Of a stretch of 36,288 nt of DNA, positions 15,372 to 23,363 are shown piece after piece. Under the pieces are notes generated by a model. It was not told where the DNA came from and made no database searches. It saw only the letters and a list, made by a program, of their open reading frames with translations. How positions within the stretch are numbered: the first letter of the stretch is position 1; each line of letters opens with the position of its first letter. This stretch comes from JBMNUL01 sp050946255 (lineage in GTDB: Bacteria; Actinomycetota; Coriobacteriia; Coriobacteriales; CADBOM01). The DNA lies in contig JBMNUL010000007.1 of the NCBI GenBank assembly GCA_050946255.1, positions 1-36,288 of the forward strand. Reading direction: 5' to 3'. Both the position numbers and the translations under genes were made by a program.

Positions 15372-16463
15372 CTATTCTTTCACCGTGTACTCGCTCACGG
15401 CATCCTCGTCTAGCGTGACTCCGAGTCCCGGGCCTTGCGGAGGGTAGACGCGACCGTCCCTCATATCTATGTGCTCGTTGATGAGGCTGGCACGTGGATT
15501 GTCGAAGTCCATGAACTCGCATGGATAGCTGATCGTCTTGAGGCCGCACCCCATGTGGATTATCGCCACGGCCCCAAGGGCACTCTCGGATTGCGAGCCG
15601 ATCATCATCGGACGGTGGAATGCCTCGCACAGCGCTGCGATCTTGCGACCATAGGTGAACCCGCTTCGAGGGATCTTGATCATCATCACCGAGAGCGCAT
15701 CGATGTCTATCTGGTGGGCAACATCGTAAATCGTGAAATTGCTCTCGTCACCCACAATTGGGATGTCGATGGAATGCGCTAGTCTCACACGGTCTCGCTC
15801 ATTGGTGTCTGCAATGGGCTCCTCGAAATAGTCGAGCTTGCCCCTCAGGGAATCTGCGACCTTCTTGGCTCCAAAGTAGCTGTAGCTCATGTTCCCGTCG
15901 ATATAGAGGCGGGTATCGGGTGTAACCACCTCGCGAAGAGCCTCTATTCGGGCGATGTCCTCATCTGGGTTCAGCCCGCCCTTGACCTTGAATGCACGGT
16001 AGCCCTTCTCATTCAGCTCGGATGCCTGTTCCACCATCTCGTCTATCGGGCCCATCCAAAGAATCCGACTTGGTTCGATGGAATCCCGATATCCACCGAA
16101 CAACTTGTAGAGCGGAGTATCGAGCTTCTTGCCGATGGCGTCCCAAATCGCCACGTCGATTCCGCCCTTTGCAGCTAGGTTGCGTTTGATGTAACCCATC
16201 TTCTCGTGAATCTTCTCGAGGTCGAAAGCGTCGAGACCCACAATCAGGGGTGCAATCAGCTCATTGATGGCATACACCATTCCAGGCTGCGACTCCCCAT
16301 AAATATGCTCGCGGGGAATTGCCTCGGATATGCCCTGGATTCCCTCGTCGGTATCAACTCTAACAAGCACGTGCGCTTGGCTCTTCATGTTTCCGGTGGC
16401 CCATTTCACCTCACGCGCAAGAGGTAGATCCACAGCAGTTGCGGTTATCCTTTCGATTTTCAT
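15372..16463 (-). CDS. Enolase-superfamily epimerase/cycloisomerase (MR/MLE, dipeptide-epimerase-like)
   Basis: A 363-residue member of the mandelate racemase/muconate lactonizing enzyme group. The N-terminal capping domain is ~1-125. The barrel domain shows K-x-K (K159, K161, 'AFKVKGG'), metal ligands D189 ('LYIDGN'), E214 ('YFEEP') and D239 ('VGDESN'), and K263 ('MMIKIPRSG'), with 'GSQSES' in the eighth strand region. Two opposing lysines are the signature of the MLE/dipeptide epimerase branch, so 1,1-proton transfer or cycloisomerisation on an alpha-proton substrate such as L-Ala-D/L-Glu is plausible. The exact substrate cannot be told. The ATG at 16463 lies 22 bp after the stop of the large surface protein, so the two may be cotranscribed. 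The start has only a distant GGAAG; a longer open frame upstream is a shadow of the Thr/Ser-rich tail of that gene. Confidence 0.85.
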   Translation of the reverse strand: MKIERITATAVDLPLAREVKWATGNMKSQAHVLVRVDTDEGIQGISEAIPREHIYGESQPGMVYAINELIAPLIVGLDAFDLEKIHEKMGYIKRNLAAKGGIDVAIWDAIGKKLDTPLYKLFGGYRDSIEPSRILWMGPIDEMVEQASELNEKGYRAFKVKGGLNPDEDIARIEALREVVTPDTRLYIDGNMSYSYFGAKKVADSLRGKLDYFEEPIADTNERDRVRLAHSIDIPIVGDESNFTIYDVAHQIDIDALSVMMIKIPRSGFTYGRKIAALCEAFHRPMMIGSQSESALGAVAIIHMGCGLKTISYPCEFMDFDNPRASLINEHIDMRDGRVYPPQGPGLGVTLDEDAVSEYTVKE

Positions 16464-16485
16464 TGATGGTGCACTTCCAGATCGA

Positions 16486-18690
16486 TTACTCGGTTGTAGT
16501 GGTTGTGGTGGTTGTGGTCGTGGTGGTAGTGGTGTACTCATCGTATCCGTAGGAGTTCTGAGAATCCGAGCTGTCTGATGACGTGCCGCTCTGCCCGTCG
16601 CTTGAAGAGGAGCCATCAGATGACGAGCTGTAATACGAAGAGGAGCTAGAGGAATCTGTCCAAGTGTCGCCATTGTCCTCAATGGCCTTCTTGACCCTCT
16701 CCTCGGTGCTGGTGTTGGAGAATCCAGAGGATACCGACTCGGCCTTTCCCTCCTCGATGCAGCCACGCTTCATGGGATTGTTCGTCCCGCTCCAGAACTG
16801 CGTGGGGTAAAACGCCATGGTAAAGGCATCGAAGTTGCTCTCGCCCTGTGCCTGGTAAACCCATGGCGACCAGAACCAAGCCTGAGGATCGCAGCAGAAG
16901 AGTGGATCGGTTATCAATGGAGAGATTCCAATCGGTGAGCTTCCGGACTTTGCAAACACCCGCTTGTACGAGATTGCGCAGACATCCGATGTCCCGTCGT
17001 TCTCATTTGTGAGAGAGGCGCTTTCCAGATTGCCATGCTCGTCATAGTTGAACTTCGAGGCCGAGATTGCCGGGAGCGGATAACTCCACGAGGAGGCATC
17101 CTCGCCCATCACGCGAGTAGCGTTTTCAAGCTGGCCATTCGAATCGTAGGTGAAGGTCTCGGTGCAAGAACCGCTGCTCCCAAGAGACATCTGCACACTG
17201 GTGATGTTTCCAGATTCGTCGTAGGAGAACTCGTAGGTATACTCCCCATCCCCGCTCTTGTAGGAGATGAGACGTCCCGATTCATCGTATGCCATGGAGG
17301 AGGCGAAGTCGTCAGTTCCAGAAATGGAGATGAGATTTCCATTGTCGTCGTAGTCGAACGTGCTCTCCACGTCCTCCAGATACCCGTAGCCCCCTTCCAG
17401 GGTTCCAGAATAGGAGGATATCCTGCCGGTGGAGTCGAACGTGTAATTCAGCTCAGCTCCAGAAGTGTCGTCCGTTGCCGCAACGAGGTTGCCGTCTTCA
17501 TCGTAGGTGAACTTCCAGGAGACGCCATCTGTGCCGCTCAAGTCCTGGCTAGCACCGGTCATTCTCCCTTCCGAATCATATGAATAGACTGCCGTCCCCA
17601 TTCCGTCGGGCCCGACGTAGACGATCTTGACGAGCCTGTCGCTATCGTCGTAGGTCATGGTCAGATGCAAGCTTTGCTCCGACTCGCCATTGTGCGAGAG
17701 AACGCGACCGGAGTATTCAACTGGCACCCAGTATTCGCTCAGACCGGTGGAATCTATTCCGCTCACCTCGACAGAATCATCGCATTCGAGGCTGCTCAAA
17801 GACGTGCAGGGAGAAACATCGATGGAAGTTATTTTCGACCCGGACAAGTTGAGCGAGGTCAGAGCCGAGAGGTCGGTGGTGTCCAGCGCGGAGACGTTGG
17901 TGTCCTCCAGATTGATGGAGACCAACGAGGTGTCCCCGCTTACATTCACGGTCTCCACACTCGAAGTCGAGGCATCAAGGCTCTCCAAAGACGGGATATC
18001 CGAAACGTCCACGCTCTTGAGAGCCGACCCTGTTACCTTGAGGGTCTTGAGACCGCTTAGGAAAGACAGCCCTGAAACATCTTGTGCGCCGGAGATTTCA
18101 AGATCGGTGATCGAGCCGACCTGATCGCGCCTGAGCATCCCATCCCCGTCGTCGTCAAATACCAGAAGCGCTTCCCGCACCGCCTCGTCTGGGAACGTCT
18201 CGGAATCGATTGGATATGGGGCGTTGAAATATTGCCAGGCATAACTCCCGCCTGCTATTGCCACGATGACCACGACGATCAGGGTAATGACAAGCGGAAA
18301 CTTGCTGTGACGGTTCTTGCGTGTGCCCTCAAGGGCTTCAGGACCAACTATGTCGGGCTTGTCGGGAGAGCCGGACCACGACTTGGAAACCAGTTCGTTA
18401 TCTGGGAGGATCTCACCGGAGACTTCGTTCTTCCCATCTCCGGAAGATGGATTTCCGAAACCTTCTGGCGCATCGACGATGTAATCGTCCTCGAGAATCG
18501 ATTTCTCATCTTCAAGTGCTTCGGAGACCTTGGCGCTGTCTATAGAAGAGCCCAACCAAACTACGTCCGCCCAATCGGAAGTCTCCTCATCGTTGGCGAT
18601 CTCTTTGGTGTTCTCGACGACAGGGGCGCCACATCGGGGGCAATATTCTGCGTCGTCGACAATGTTGGCACCGCACTTATGACAATACAT
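16486..18690 (-). CDS. Mosaic single-TM protein: zinc ribbon, LRR, YD-like repeats, poly-Thr tail
   Basis: A 734-residue protein with no single-family match that I recognise. Domains in order: zinc ribbon with C3, C6, C17, C20 ('CHKCGAN … CPRCGAP'); acidic linker; one TM at ~131-152 ('LVITLIVVVIVAIAGG'), placing the rest outside the cell; an EF-hand/dockerin-like 'DDDGDGMLRRDQ' at ~179-190; leucine-rich, Ser/Thr-heavy LRR strands at ~193-305; then about ten YD/RHS-like 'Y-D-x-x-G-x-L' motifs at ~345-560. After that come a unique Trp-rich region ('WFWSPWVYQAQGE', ~605), a Ser-rich stretch (~680-712), and 14 consecutive Thr before a final Glu. GGGGGAGG stands 7 nt before the ATG at 18690. The poly-Thr is written with mixed ACN codons. 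The function is unknown; a cell-surface interaction protein is likely. Confidence 0.8.
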   Translation of the reverse strand: MYCHKCGANIVDDAEYCPRCGAPVVENTKEIANDEETSDWADVVWLGSSIDSAKVSEALEDEKSILEDDYIVDAPEGFGNPSSGDGKNEVSGEILPDNELVSKSWSGSPDKPDIVGPEALEGTRKNRHSKFPLVITLIVVVIVAIAGGSYAWQYFNAPYPIDSETFPDEAVREALLVFDDDGDGMLRRDQVGSITDLEISGAQDVSGLSFLSGLKTLKVTGSALKSVDVSDIPSLESLDASTSSVETVNVSGDTSLVSINLEDTNVSALDTTDLSALTSLNLSGSKITSIDVSPCTSLSSLECDDSVEVSGIDSTGLSEYWVPVEYSGRVLSHNGESEQSLHLTMTYDDSDRLVKIVYVGPDGMGTAVYSYDSEGRMTGASQDLSGTDGVSWKFTYDEDGNLVAATDDTSGAELNYTFDSTGRISSYSGTLEGGYGYLEDVESTFDYDDNGNLISISGTDDFASSMAYDESGRLISYKSGDGEYTYEFSYDESGNITSVQMSLGSSGSCTETFTYDSNGQLENATRVMGEDASSWSYPLPAISASKFNYDEHGNLESASLTNENDGTSDVCAISYKRVFAKSGSSPIGISPLITDPLFCCDPQAWFWSPWVYQAQGESNFDAFTMAFYPTQFWSGTNNPMKRGCIEEGKAESVSSGFSNTSTEERVKKAIEDNGDTWTDSSSSSSYYSSSSDGSSSSDGQSGTSSDSSDSQNSYGYDEYTTTTTTTTTTTTTTE
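16492..16533 (-). repeat. Poly-threonine tract (14 codons) at C-terminus
   Basis: Fourteen Thr codons in a row, mixed ACC, ACA, ACT and ACG, precede the final GAG and TAA. Because the codons are not uniform the tract is not a simple slipping triplet array, which argues for selection at protein level, for instance as an O-glycosylation or wall-spanning tail. Confidence 0.8.
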
Positions 18691-18751
18691 TGCAACGCCT
18701 CCCCCTGCGACAAAAGCCAAAGACGCCCCGATGTTCGTTTTCGATTAGTTC

Positions 18752-18757
18752 ATTATA
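18752..18757 (-). promoter_or_regulatory. Candidate -10 box for mosaic surface gene
   Basis: TATAAT on the minus strand, about 60 bp upstream of the ATG at 18690. The -35 position (CCTTAA at a 17-bp spacer) is poor, so this may need an activator. Confidence 0.4.
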
Positions 18758-18884
18758 TGCTATGGGCGAAAAAATTAAGGTGAGCATACTAGATATGGGA
18801 AAGCCCAATGGGGCAACGTCATCAGGCGGAACCGAGAATAACAACGAGGCACCATCATAGATGCGAACCGGCTTTCGAATTCGC

Positions 18885-18925
18885 AAAAAACCGGAAGCCG
18901 ACCCCCATCTTGGGACGGCCTCCGG
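18885..18925 (-). terminator. Rho-independent terminator of PNPOx-like gene
   Basis: Minus strand: CCGGAGGCC, 17-nt interior, then a matching arm GGCTTCCGG with one mismatch, followed by TTTTTT. It lies 84 nt after the stop at 19009 and separates this gene from the next minus-strand unit. Confidence 0.75.
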
Positions 18926-19008
18926 CCAATAATTCGATTTCTCAGAGCGCTACAGCACTTTTGCGAAGTCCTGCGTTCGCCGCAACGTTTGCCCTAAACG
19001 GGATGAAA

Positions 19009-19404
19009 CTAACACTCTACCGGCTTTCCCTCTCCCATCACGTGGATGATCCTGGCTTCGGCATCCTCGAGATGGAACATCATGAGCTTGTAACCGGTCT
19101 TTTCGTTGTAAACATCCTTGAGCTGAGTGGCCTGCTCCAAAACCGCATTTGCGAGCTTGTCATCTGGCTCGAAGACTGCCTTTCCGGTGTAGCGGAGCCA
19201 GTCCATGTCCTTGCAAGCCACAATCTCGCACTTTGGATTTGCCTTGAGCTGCTTGTAAACGTCCTTGAAATCTCCGATTCCGAAGTAGACCTTGCCACCG
19301 ACCTCGACATGCATTCCTAGAGGACGAACCTTGGCCTGATCTCCATCTTCGGTTGCCAGGAAGAACACGCCGGCCTTGTCGATGAATTCGTTAAGCTGTC
19401 CCAT
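19009..19404 (-). CDS. Pyridoxamine 5'-phosphate oxidase-like flavin-binding protein
   Basis: A 131-residue small split-barrel protein of the PNPOx-like/FMN-binding superfamily. The pattern 'FIDKAGVFFLATEDGDQAKVRPLG' (first 20 residues: barrel strand then R-P-x-G) at ~7-30 is typical, with 'VYFGIGDFKDVYKQL' and 'CEIVACKDMDWLRYTGKAVF' following. Small members bind FMN, heme or F420, and many are uncharacterised in anaerobes. The ATG at 19404 is preceded by GGAG 10 nt upstream; a TTG two codons earlier is an alternative. It is monocistronic, with its own promoter candidate and terminator. The cofactor and substrate are not evident from sequence. Confidence 0.82.
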   Translation of the reverse strand: MGQLNEFIDKAGVFFLATEDGDQAKVRPLGMHVEVGGKVYFGIGDFKDVYKQLKANPKCEIVACKDMDWLRYTGKAVFEPDDKLANAVLEQATQLKDVYNEKTGYKLMMFHLEDAEARIIHVMGEGKPVEC

Positions 19405-19479
19405 GGTCAATCATCTCCAATAATCTGTTCCTTCCCCGTCCGGGAAACCCATTGCTCCCACACGAGGTCCGTTTACAAT

Positions 19480-19508
19480 ATTATAGCTGCTACATTTTTA
19501 TGAAAAGT
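19480..19508 (-). promoter_or_regulatory. Candidate promoter of PNPOx-like gene
   Basis: Minus strand: TATAAT at 19485-19480 with ACTTTT at 19508-19503, separated by 17 bp. Predicted start is about 65 nt upstream of the ATG at 19404. The -35 is weak. Confidence 0.45.
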
Positions 19509-19645
19509 GCATATGAGTATGAAGATTTAGAATATGCTCCATGATTTATATTGGCAGTGAGTTTGCCAAATACCATCATCTCCGGAAAGTTTCTGCCCTC
19601 CATCATTTTCAAGAACTATATTGGAGGCTCGACAGGAGGTTCGAC

Positions 19646-20353
19646 ATGATCGAAACCGTGCTCTTCGACTTAGATGGAACCCTGCTTCCGATGGACCAGG
19701 AAAAGTTCACGAGACACTACGTGAAGAACCTGGTCATGACGGTTGCCCGCCTTGGCTACGATCCCAAACAGCTTGCAAAGACGATAATGGAAGGCTCGCG
19801 GGAAATGGAGAACAACGACGGTACCCGCACCAACAGCGACGCTTTCTGGGATTATTTCTGCTCAGTTTACGGCGAGGAAGCCCGCAAGGACATTCCGGCG
19901 TTCCAGAGCTTCTACAGAAACGAGTTCAACGAGTCCAAGGTTACCTGCGGTTTCGACCCCGTTGTCCCCAGGGCAATCAAGGCCCTGAAGAAGGCCGGAT
20001 ACCGGTTGGGCGTGGCATCCAACCCCCTGATTCCAACGGACGGCGTGACGGCGAGAATCAAGTGGGCAGGGCTGGACCCATTAGATTTCGATTTCTTCAC
20101 CTCTTATGAGACCAGCAGCTACAGCAAGCCAAACCCGAATTTCCTGCTGGAGATCACGGAGCAACGCGATCTCGATCCAACTACATGTCTGATGGTGGGC
20201 AATGGAATGGACGATGATATACTCCCGGCCGAGAAGATCGGGATGCAGGTCTTCCTGATCGTGAGAGATGGGGATCCAGAGCAAGATGCGGGGAATTGCC
20301 CGACCGGGGACTTCAACGTCCTCCTGAATTTCCTGGGCGTCGAGGCAAACTAG
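19646..20353 (+). CDS. HAD-superfamily hydrolase
   Basis: A 235-residue haloacid-dehalogenase-type phosphatase. Motif I 'DLDGTLLP' lies at 8-15, with the nucleophile Asp and the +2 acid. An alpha-helical cap at ~18-100 (subclass I) follows, then motif II around 'LGVASNP', motif III lysine in 'SYSKPNPNF', and motif IV 'VGNGMDDDI'. AGGAGG stands 6 nt before the ATG at 19646, which decides the start over an upstream ATG at 19541. HAD enzymes of this type dephosphorylate small phosphometabolites, and the substrate cannot be predicted. It is convergent with the tRNA-Leu gene, and the hairpin at 20440-20484 can serve both. Confidence 0.88.
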   Translation: MIETVLFDLDGTLLPMDQEKFTRHYVKNLVMTVARLGYDPKQLAKTIMEGSREMENNDGTRTNSDAFWDYFCSVYGEEARKDIPAFQSFYRNEFNESKVTCGFDPVVPRAIKALKKAGYRLGVASNPLIPTDGVTARIKWAGLDPLDFDFFTSYETSSYSKPNPNFLLEITEQRDLDPTTCLMVGNGMDDDILPAEKIGMQVFLIVRDGDPEQDAGNCPTGDFNVLLNFLGVEAN

Positions 20354-20439
20354 TAAATGCTGTCGGGAGGCGCCTTTTAACTGACGGCGGGTGCTTTTCA
20401 AAGGGAACCAAGCAGTCTCAGAAAGTTCGGTATCAACAA

Positions 20440-20484
20440 AAATCCCGGGTGCGCCGACCTCAAAGGCCCAAGCATCCGGGATTT
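20440..20484 (-). terminator. Terminator of tRNA-Leu (bidirectional with HAD gene)
   Basis: AAATCCCGGATGC and its complement form a 13-bp stem with one mismatch around a 19-nt loop. On the minus strand the stem is followed by GGGATTTTTG; on the plus strand by ATTTGTTTTC. It lies just after the 3' end of the tRNA on the minus strand and 87 nt after the HAD stop on the plus strand. Confidence 0.8.
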
Positions 20485-20493
20485 GTTTTCAAA

Positions 20494-20579
20494 TGGTGCG
20501 GGCGAAAGGACTTGAACCTTCACGGGATTTACCCACTGGAACCTAAATCCAGCGCGTCTGCCAGTTCCGCCACGCCCGC
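20494..20579 (-). tRNA. leuW: tRNA-Leu (UAG anticodon)
   Basis: An 86-nt class II tRNA. Acceptor stem GCGGGCG pairs with CGCCCGC, and CCA is encoded. The D arm is 'TGGCGGAACTGGCAGACGC', the anticodon stem-loop is CTGGA-TTTAGGT-TCCAG with anticodon TAG (20545-20543), the variable arm is long (TGGGT…CCCG) and the T loop is 'GGTTCAAGTCC'. The long variable arm and anticodon identify leucine, reading CUN codons. A terminator follows at once. Confidence 0.97.
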
Positions 20580-20720
20580 ATTTGCAAAGACAGCATTTGA
20601 ATCGTATCAAAACAACCCGCCGGGTGAAAGAACCAATGCCCACACCGGCTCAGATGCGTCCCCGACTACCAGCACGAATCGAACATCAGCTGAGACTCGC
20701 GCAGTATCACGGTTTGTTTC

Positions 20721-21815
20721 CTAGTTCGAGCTGCTGCTGGAACTCGAGGTGCTGCTAGAGGTCGAGCTGGAATCCGAACTGCTGGCAGACGACATATCCA
20801 CGTCATACGGGAGTCCAGAGGGCATATCCGCTATCTCAACGTCTGCCTCATTGACCAGATTGGACACGTACTCATCGAAAAGTTCCGACTTTTTCTCGGA
20901 TTCTATCGAATCGATTATCGCTGAATAGATGTCTTCCGGGATGTTGTCCTCCGTATAGGTGGTGTTGGAATCGTAGTTGAAGACATCGGTGCATAGAATC
21001 ACGTGGTAACCATAATCGGACTTTACAGGCTCAGATGTGTACTCCCCTTTATCAAGGGCATCCAGGCCATCTTGATATTCGGTCACGAATGAATTGATCT
21101 TGTCCCATCCAACATCTCCGCCATCGGCCGCAGATCCAGTGTCGGAAGAGTACTCCTCGGCAAGCTCGGCAAAATCAGCTCCGCCATCCAGCTGGGAGAT
21201 GATGTCCTTGGCCTTGGATTCAGTATCGACGAGGATATGGGAGGAACGCTTAGCCCCGTCATAGTCGGCGATCTTCTCATCGATACCGCTTTGGATGTCA
21301 GATTCCGAGAGGTCGTAGCTGATTACCTGTTCCTCGAGCGCGCTCTGGATATATTGCTGCCTGTAACCCTCGCGGAAGGTTTCTTCGGTCAGGCCGTAAG
21401 ATTCCAGAGTCTGCTCCCACTCCTCGTCGGAACTGTAGTACGACTTTGCCTGTTCTACTGCGGAGTCGATGATGCTGTCATCCACTGTAATGCCCTTGGC
21501 CTCGGCATCCTGCTCTATCAACTTCTGGCGCACCAATGTGTCGATGACCTGTGTTCTGATGCTCTCCGGCGTCATCCCGGCAGAGGAAAGATACGATGCC
21601 CAGGACGAGTCATCTTCAAGACCGTTGGCCGTTCGCAGCTGGGTTATGTACTCGGTAACCTCGTCTTCGGAGATCGTGATATCCCCGTTGATCGTCGCCG
21701 CCGTCCCGCTCCCACCGCTGCATCCCATGAGAGCGAGGACCATCACCAAGGACATCATGACGGCAACCACAATGGAGAGCTTGGACTTCACGGCATTCGA
21801 CATGGAGCTTTTCAT
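20721..21815 (-). CDS. prsA: Parvulin-type peptidyl-prolyl isomerase lipoprotein (PrsA/SurA-like)
   Basis: A 364-residue extracytoplasmic foldase. The signal peptide at 1-31 ends in a lipobox 'LALMGC', so the mature protein should be lipid-anchored at Cys. A SurA_N/PrsA-type chaperone domain is at ~38-180 ('ITISEDEVTEYITQLR', 'IDTLVRQKLIEQDAEAKG'). A parvulin rotamase domain follows at ~190-290 ('RSSHILVDTESKAKDI', 'FAELAEEYSSDTGSAADGG', 'PVKSDYGYHVILC'). The C-terminus (~342-364) is nearly all Ser with Asp/Thr. The start at 21815 has GGGGG 8 nt upstream; Met5 lacks a site. It is 12 bp after the GNAT stop, so it is the last gene of the long minus-strand operon that begins at 29551. Confidence 0.9.
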   Translation of the reverse strand: MKSSMSNAVKSKLSIVVAVMMSLVMVLALMGCSGGSGTAATINGDITISEDEVTEYITQLRTANGLEDDSSWASYLSSAGMTPESIRTQVIDTLVRQKLIEQDAEAKGITVDDSIIDSAVEQAKSYYSSDEEWEQTLESYGLTEETFREGYRQQYIQSALEEQVISYDLSESDIQSGIDEKIADYDGAKRSSHILVDTESKAKDIISQLDGGADFAELAEEYSSDTGSAADGGDVGWDKINSFVTEYQDGLDALDKGEYTSEPVKSDYGYHVILCTDVFNYDSNTTYTEDNIPEDIYSAIIDSIESEKKSELFDEYVSNLVNEADVEIADMPSGLPYDVDMSSASSSDSSSTSSSTSSSSSSSN

Positions 21816-21827
21816 TCAGAGAACCCC

Positions 21828-22268
21828 CTACTTCTTCCACTCGGTGAGCATGTACGGCTTTGGACCGCACTGCTGATAGAATTCGCAGGTGAGGCAATCG
21901 CGTTGGAACTTGGACTCTATCTCGTCCCAATCCACGGGAACGAACCCTAGTTTCTCGTAAAATCCGTTGGAGCTTCCATTGGAGACGAGCTTCAGCGGCC
22001 CATACTCTCGAAACGCATGCCTTACGAGCTTGGTGCCGACCCCGTGGCCCCTCCAATTGTCGAATACGACCACTGGCGCCACATGCGGGCCGTGCTCGGT
22101 TTGCTCCACGTGGATATACCCAACGGGAACATCATCGGCGTTGACTGCACAGGTTCCGCCCTCTAAGTAATTTGGCGGTATGCCAACTTCCTGCCCCTGT
22201 GCCATGAGCTGCAGGTACGGCAGGTCCTTCTTCACCGTCGGCCTCATCATGAAAAGAGCTCCGGACAT
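21828..22268 (-). CDS. GNAT-family N-acetyltransferase with C-terminal Cys cluster
   Basis: A 146-residue GNAT acetyltransferase. 'APVVVFDNWRGHGVGTKLVRHA' (~68-89) is motif A, with R-G-x-G-x-G/T-K binding acetyl-CoA, and 'SNGSSNGFYEKLGFVPVDW' is motif B. Beyond the GNAT core is 'DCLTCEFYQQCGPKPYML' (C-x-x-C-x5-C), unusual for the family. AGGAG lies 6 nt upstream of the ATG and overlaps the stop of the DUF169 gene, so coupling is likely. The acetyl acceptor is unknown. Confidence 0.82.
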   Translation of the reverse strand: MSGALFMMRPTVKKDLPYLQLMAQGQEVGIPPNYLEGGTCAVNADDVPVGYIHVEQTEHGPHVAPVVVFDNWRGHGVGTKLVRHAFREYGPLKLVSNGSSNGFYEKLGFVPVDWDEIESKFQRDCLTCEFYQQCGPKPYMLTEWKK

Positions 22269-22277
22269 CTGTTTCTC

Positions 22278-23363
22278 CTAACTCCTCATCGGGGGGAGGT
22301 AGATCTTGTCCCTAGATTGCGGGATGGCCTTCTTCCCCAACTCGCGAAGGCCCTTCACGACCGTGGGGACGAGATCGGTGGGAAATCCCATGAACATGTA
22401 CTCGTCCCCCACGTCAGAACTCGCACGGCAACCGTAGCATCCAAATGAGATGTTGGGCTCGCCCGAGGTGAATGGCAGCAGCGTTGTTTCCACGCATTGG
22501 GCATTGTACCCACTGGCATGGAAATCGAATCTGTGCCCGGTGTAGTAGGAAGTCGCCATGCAGAGCCACATCACCTGCTCGGGTTTTGCAACCACCGCGA
22601 TCACGTCTGGGTCGCACGGTGCATCGTCTAACGGGAACACCACAGTGGCGTCCATCGAGCGTGCGGGAAGCATCGGGCGCTCGCGAACCATGCGCTGCGC
22701 AGCTTCCACGGAGTCGAGCTTGTGGAACAGGATGTAGAGCTCACCGGAGGCGAGCTTTGCGGGAATCGGGGTGATCCCCAAAATGGACGTTCCATCGGGG
22801 CATGCGTGGCGGTTCGCCGGCATCATCATCGACACACCGCGCCTGGCCGCCATAAGCGACTGGCAGTAGCGATAGCGCTCCTCGGGAATGGGGACATCGG
22901 GAACAGGGGCACCTGCCGGCACGAGGTGGATTCCCACAACGTGCCACCTGAGCCCGAGCACATCGCGCATCGTATCCGCCCACTCGCGATACATCGCATG
23001 CTTCTCCTCCGGAAGGGGATCGGCAATCTCCCTGCCGTCGAGAAACGAGCTTCCGCCTTTTCCAACGATCTTGATCGCATTCTGCGGGCATTGGCCGGAG
23101 CAGGTCTCGCAACCCCAGCACAGCTCGATGTTCACCGGAACCGGCATTTGCTTCCCGTTTCCACCTTCAACGTCCTGCATCTCAAAGACGTCCACCGGGC
23201 AGAACGCCGCGCAAAGACCGCAGCCCACGCATTTCCCAGGGTCTATCTGAGCGGAAAACTCAACCTTGGAAAGCCCTTCGTTGATTTGGTTCCCGGTGAG
23301 ATTGCGCCCGTCGGCAATCTCGATTTCCGAAGAGTCGATTGGCTTGAAATCACCCAATGTCAT
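22278..23363 (-). CDS. 2[4Fe-4S] ferredoxin-DUF169 fusion protein
   Basis: A 361-residue protein with an N-terminal two-cluster ferredoxin domain (C45-x2-C48-x2-C51-x3-C55-P and C82-x2-C85-x2-C88-x3-C92-P) joined to a DUF169 domain (COG2043-like) at ~115-361. The DUF169 part contains conserved Cys-bearing segments such as 'FGCYGCRASSD'. DUF169 proteins have no defined reaction and often sit beside redox or C1 genes. The ATG at 23363 overlaps the radical SAM stop by four bases (ATGA). A Met six codons upstream is possible, but the overlap and adjacent GGAGG favour 23363. By context it may deliver electrons to the radical SAM enzyme or molybdoenzyme of the operon; this is inference. Confidence 0.82.
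   Translation of the reverse strand: MTLGDFKPIDSSEIEIADGRNLTGNQINEGLSKVEFSAQIDPGKCVGCGLCAAFCPVDVFEMQDVEGGNGKQMPVPVNIELCWGCETCSGQCPQNAIKIVGKGGSSFLDGREIADPLPEEKHAMYREWADTMRDVLGLRWHVVGIHLVPAGAPVPDVPIPEERYRYCQSLMAARRGVSMMMPANRHACPDGTSILGITPIPAKLASGELYILFHKLDSVEAAQRMVRERPMLPARSMDATVVFPLDDAPCDPDVIAVVAKPEQVMWLCMATSYYTGHRFDFHASGYNAQCVETTLLPFTSGEPNISFGCYGCRASSDVGDEYMFMGFPTDLVPTVVKGLRELGKKAIPQSRDKIYLPPMRS

Larger units (their letters stand above)
18691..19008. other. Spacer between PNPOx-like gene and mosaic surface gene
   Basis: No gene in 318 bp. It contains the terminator of the downstream-reading 19009-19404 gene (18885-18925) and a candidate promoter for the mosaic surface gene (18752-18757). Nothing else is evident beyond a short GAACCG repeat. 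Confidence 0.5.
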
